Assembly (NCBI RefSeq): GCF_018255755.1
Contig: NZ_CP073766.1
Location: 8,182,501 to 8,246,500, forward strand
DNA from: Chitinophaga sp. HK235
Lineage (GTDB): Bacteria > Bacteroidota > Bacteroidia > Chitinophagales > Chitinophagaceae
Length of the DNA: 64,000 bases
Direction: 5' to 3'
Shown here: piece after piece, positions 62,195 through 64,000 of the stretch
Numbering within the stretch: the stretch's first letter is position 1
How the letters are laid out: the number at the start of each line of letters is the position of its first letter
Position numbers and translations under genes: made by a program
The notes under the pieces: generated by a model
What the model was told of the DNA's origin: nothing
The model's database searches: none
Seen by the model: the letters and a program-made list of their open reading frames with translations, nothing else

Positions 62195-62947
62195 TTATAT
62201 CGCTACTGCTTCCGGTAACTGTTTGCTGAGATATCCGATAAAGGTCCATATCTCCAGCACTTCATTGATTGGTACTTCAAATGTATCGTAGTTGCTGTTC
62301 AGAGAACGCAACAGCAGGGTGCCCTGTTGTTTGATACGGTTGCTCACCAGCTTGAAGATAATATCTTCTTCTCCACCTTTGAGCACCAGCACGCAGGCGG
62401 TGTTGTCTTTCAGGTAAGACCAGTCTTCCAGGTATTGCGCAATGATATGGCTGCCATCGGGGATGGGGTGCATGGAATCGCCGGAGATCGGGAACATGCG
62501 GATGGTTTTGCCTCTGGGCAGTTCCGGTAAGGTGAACTTGGGCAGGCCGGCAATAAAATCCGGATCAGCAAAACCGCTGCGATAGCCAGCTTTGGCCTTT
62601 GCCGGCACGTATTCCATGTTTTCTTCATTGCCGTTATCTACCGTGATAGGTAAAATACGTATATGCTTCCCTGTTAAATCTATTGTATTGCCGGCTTCCA
62701 GTTCTGCCAGCTGTTCTTCTGTGGCCTGTTGCAGGTCTGTTTTTACAAAAGTATCCAGGTCAATCCGGAAGAAACCGGAGATCAGCACCAGGTCTTCCAG
62801 GCGGGGATTACGCGTTTTGCCGCTTTCCTGCGCTGTGATCTTATTCCTGTTGATACCCAGCAAATCCGCCAGATGTTGCTGGGATATTTTCTTCCTAATA
62901 CGTAATGTTCTCAGGTTCCCTGCCCAGAAAGTTGGCTGTTTCATCAT
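62195..62947 (-). CDS. XRE-family regulator with S24 (LexA-like) peptidase domain
   Basis: This 250-residue regulator has an N-terminal helix-turn-helix (LRTLRIRKKISQQHLADLLG, NRNKITAQESGKTRNPRLED). The C-terminal S24 domain has a Ser158/Lys199 dyad (FPISGDSMHPIPDGSHIIAQ and EEDIIFKLVSNR). A likely self-cleavage site Ala120-Gly121 lies in VPAKAKAGYRSGF. This is the layout of CI/LexA-type repressors, including many stand-alone chromosomal ones. An inverted repeat and -7 element just upstream suggest autoregulation. No phage genes are near it. Confidence 0.9.
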   Translation of the reverse strand: MMKQPTFWAGNLRTLRIRKKISQQHLADLLGINRNKITAQESGKTRNPRLEDLVLISGFFRIDLDTFVKTDLQQATEEQLAELEAGNTIDLTGKHIRILPITVDNGNEENMEYVPAKAKAGYRSGFADPDFIAGLPKFTLPELPRGKTIRMFPISGDSMHPIPDGSHIIAQYLEDWSYLKDNTACVLVLKGGEEDIIFKLVSNRIKQQGTLLLRSLNSNYDTFEVPINEVLEIWTFIGYLSKQLPEAVAI

Positions 62948-62989
62948 TCCGGTTATATTTGAAATAAATTATATCTATAACTAACGGCA

Positions 62990-62997
62990 CAAATATA
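62990..62997 (-). promoter_or_regulatory. Candidate -7 element of the XRE/S24 gene
   Basis: Minus-strand TATATTTG lies 43 bp before the start at 62947 and matches TAnnTTTG exactly. Confidence 0.5.
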
Positions 62998-63013
62998 GGC
63001 AATTACGATTTAC

Positions 63014-63037
63014 GAATTGTGTTTCAATTCCGAATTG
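63014..63037. promoter_or_regulatory. Probable operator upstream of the XRE/S24 gene
   Basis: GAATTG-TGTTT-CAATTC (63014-63030) is a perfect 6-bp inverted repeat. A third half-site, CGAATTG, follows at 63031-63037. It lies about 17 bp upstream of the -7 element, where a dimeric repressor could bind. Confidence 0.5.
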
Positions 63038-63038
63038 A

Positions 63039-64000
63039 TTACCGGTGGTATCCTTTGCTGTTTAGTTCGGCGGCTGTGTAAGCAGCGTAGGGGGCTTCCT
63101 GTAGCGGATAGTCCCAGCAGCCCATGCGGTGAAATATTTCTCCACCGAAGCCACCTTTGAATTTATACAGACCGTACAGCGGATGCTGTGGGTCGGGTGA
63201 AGGGGAGATGCCGAAGAAATCGTACTCCGTACAGCCTTTACGTTTAGCCCGCCGCATGGCCTCCCATTGCAGCAGATAGGTACCCATAAAATTACGGTGG
63301 GTATCGGAAGAGGCGCCATAGAGGTAAGTGCCGCGGTGTCCAGACACGACAAGGAACATGGCGGCCAGTGGTATACCATCCACTTCAGCCAGCAGCATCT
63401 CCACATCGGCGGGAGAGGTGCTGTTATTGGCCCTGGCGGTGAGGATGGTCCGGAAGTAACTGATATTTTCCTGTACAATCCCGTTGCGGGCGCAGGTTTG
63501 CGCATACAGGTTGTACCAGGTGTCTATGTTTTCCAGCCCCGCAGCTTTTACCTGCACGCCTTTTCTCCGTGCCAGCTGTATATTATACCGCGTTTTGGTT
63601 TTCATCCTGTCAAGCAGCAGGGCTTCATCTTTCTGCAGGTCCATAAAGATGGTGTTGGAAGGCAGTATGTCGCTGTTGGCCTTCTTCAGGTTCCAGTTGC
63701 GGGTATTATAATTAAATCGCAGTTCCTGTATCTTTTTGGCCGGAGGGCCCATCCATGCACCATTTTCATCAAAATTCCCTTCATCGGCCGACCAGTGCGA
63801 CTGCCAGGCCAGGTCATAACGGAGCAGGATACACTGAGATGGCAGGAATGGCCGCAGGCTCTCGGAGAGCTCTTCCAGAAAAACGCCCTGGCACTCGGCG
63901 TCCGGCTCTGTTTCAGGGCCATAGGGCACATAAGCGATATAATGTTCATCATTGATCTGCCGCAGGATTACCAGTACATCGCTTTCTTCAAACCTATCCT
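63039..64000 (-). CDS. FemX/FemAB-like aminoacyltransferase (GNAT fold), N-terminus beyond window
   Basis: The frame is open from the window edge through RFEESDVLVILRQINDEHYI, then AYVPYGPETEP, so the true start lies beyond 64000. A GTG at 63929 is not the likely start. Later motifs are KTKTRYNIQLARRKGVQVKA, VDGIPLAAMFLVVSGHRGTY, LLQWEAMRRAKRKGCTEYDF, and YGLYKFKGGFGGEIFHRMGC near the end. This matches lipid II:glycine glycyltransferase-type FemAB proteins, which move amino acids from tRNA to peptidoglycan precursors. In Bacteroidota the substrate of these proteins is not certain. It ends 91 bp before the XRE/S24 start on the same strand. Confidence 0.85.
   Translation of the reverse strand, partial: DRFEESDVLVILRQINDEHYIAYVPYGPETEPDAECQGVFLEELSESLRPFLPSQCILLRYDLAWQSHWSADEGNFDENGAWMGPPAKKIQELRFNYNTRNWNLKKANSDILPSNTIFMDLQKDEALLLDRMKTKTRYNIQLARRKGVQVKAAGLENIDTWYNLYAQTCARNGIVQENISYFRTILTARANNSTSPADVEMLLAEVDGIPLAAMFLVVSGHRGTYLYGASSDTHRNFMGTYLLQWEAMRRAKRKGCTEYDFFGISPSPDPQHPLYGLYKFKGGFGGEIFHRMGCWDYPLQEAPYAAYTAAELNSKGYHR

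Noticed and set aside
62195..62947. Prophage repressor
   Set aside because: The S24 regulator has no integrase, phage structural gene or attachment site nearby in the window.

Overview
The window looks like chromosome of a Bacteroidota member of the family Chitinophagaceae, most likely Chitinophaga or a close relative. The support is: SusC/SusD pairs preceded by ECF sigma/FecR genes, type IX secretion (T9SS) type B C-terminal sorting domains, a PorP/SprF protein, DUF4402 and DUF6443 proteins, TAnnTTTG-type -7 promoter elements, and very little Shine-Dalgarno sequence before start codons. This is inferred from gene content alone; there is no rRNA and no database comparison. I saw no tRNA, rRNA or CRISPR array.

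Layout. (1) 1-13773, minus strand: a single long adhesin operon. It encodes a 1468-aa Ig/PKD-like repeat protein, a 2195-aa DUF11 repeat protein with a T9SS type B domain, a PorP/SprF outer-membrane protein and a TPR-PD40-OmpA (PorE-like) protein cut by the window edge. (2) 14140-18020: an SH3-like exported protein, a small beta-barrel protein, and an AraC regulator divergent from a medium-chain oxidoreductase. (3) 18182-22204: a second T9SS type B surface protein (beta-helix, Ig-like and MBG domains). (4) 22206-30732, minus strand: polysaccharide utilization locus 1, in transcription order ECF sigma, FecR anti-sigma, SusC with STN domain, SusD, GH16 glycoside hydrolase. (5) 30912-32559: DUF2461, PaaI-type thioesterase and DinB-like genes. 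(6) 32894-41735: a two-gene SpvB/RHS locus resembling the B and C halves of a Tc-toxin cocoon, ending in a variable C-terminal domain, plus an overlapping lipoprotein gene that is a candidate immunity protein. A complete IS1182-family element (41735-43498) sits exactly at that lipoprotein's stop codon. (7) 43508-44296: an APH(3')-like aminoglycoside phosphotransferase. (8) 44415-54034: SusC/SusD locus 2 with its own ECF sigma and FecR, but with two TlpA-like thioredoxins and an exported SRPBCC protein instead of carbohydrate enzymes. (9) 54087-55818, minus strand: ArsR - AHSA1 - alpha/beta hydrolase operon with two near-identical operators at its promoter. (10) 56825-62112: a chaperone-usher-like surface fibre locus built around three DUF4402 proteins, a PapD-like chaperone and a divergent usher. 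(11) 62195-64000, minus strand: an XRE/S24 repressor-like regulator with a probable operator, and a FemX-like aminoacyltransferase cut by the window end.

How the genes work together. Both SusC proteins carry an N-terminal STN signalling domain and lie with an ECF sigma and a FecR anti-sigma, so each locus is probably switched on by its own substrate through the TonB-dependent receptor. Three systems put large proteins on the surface: the T9SS adhesin operon, the RHS locus and the chaperone-usher locus. The least described parts are the DUF4402 chaperone-usher cluster and the RHS/lipoprotein pair.
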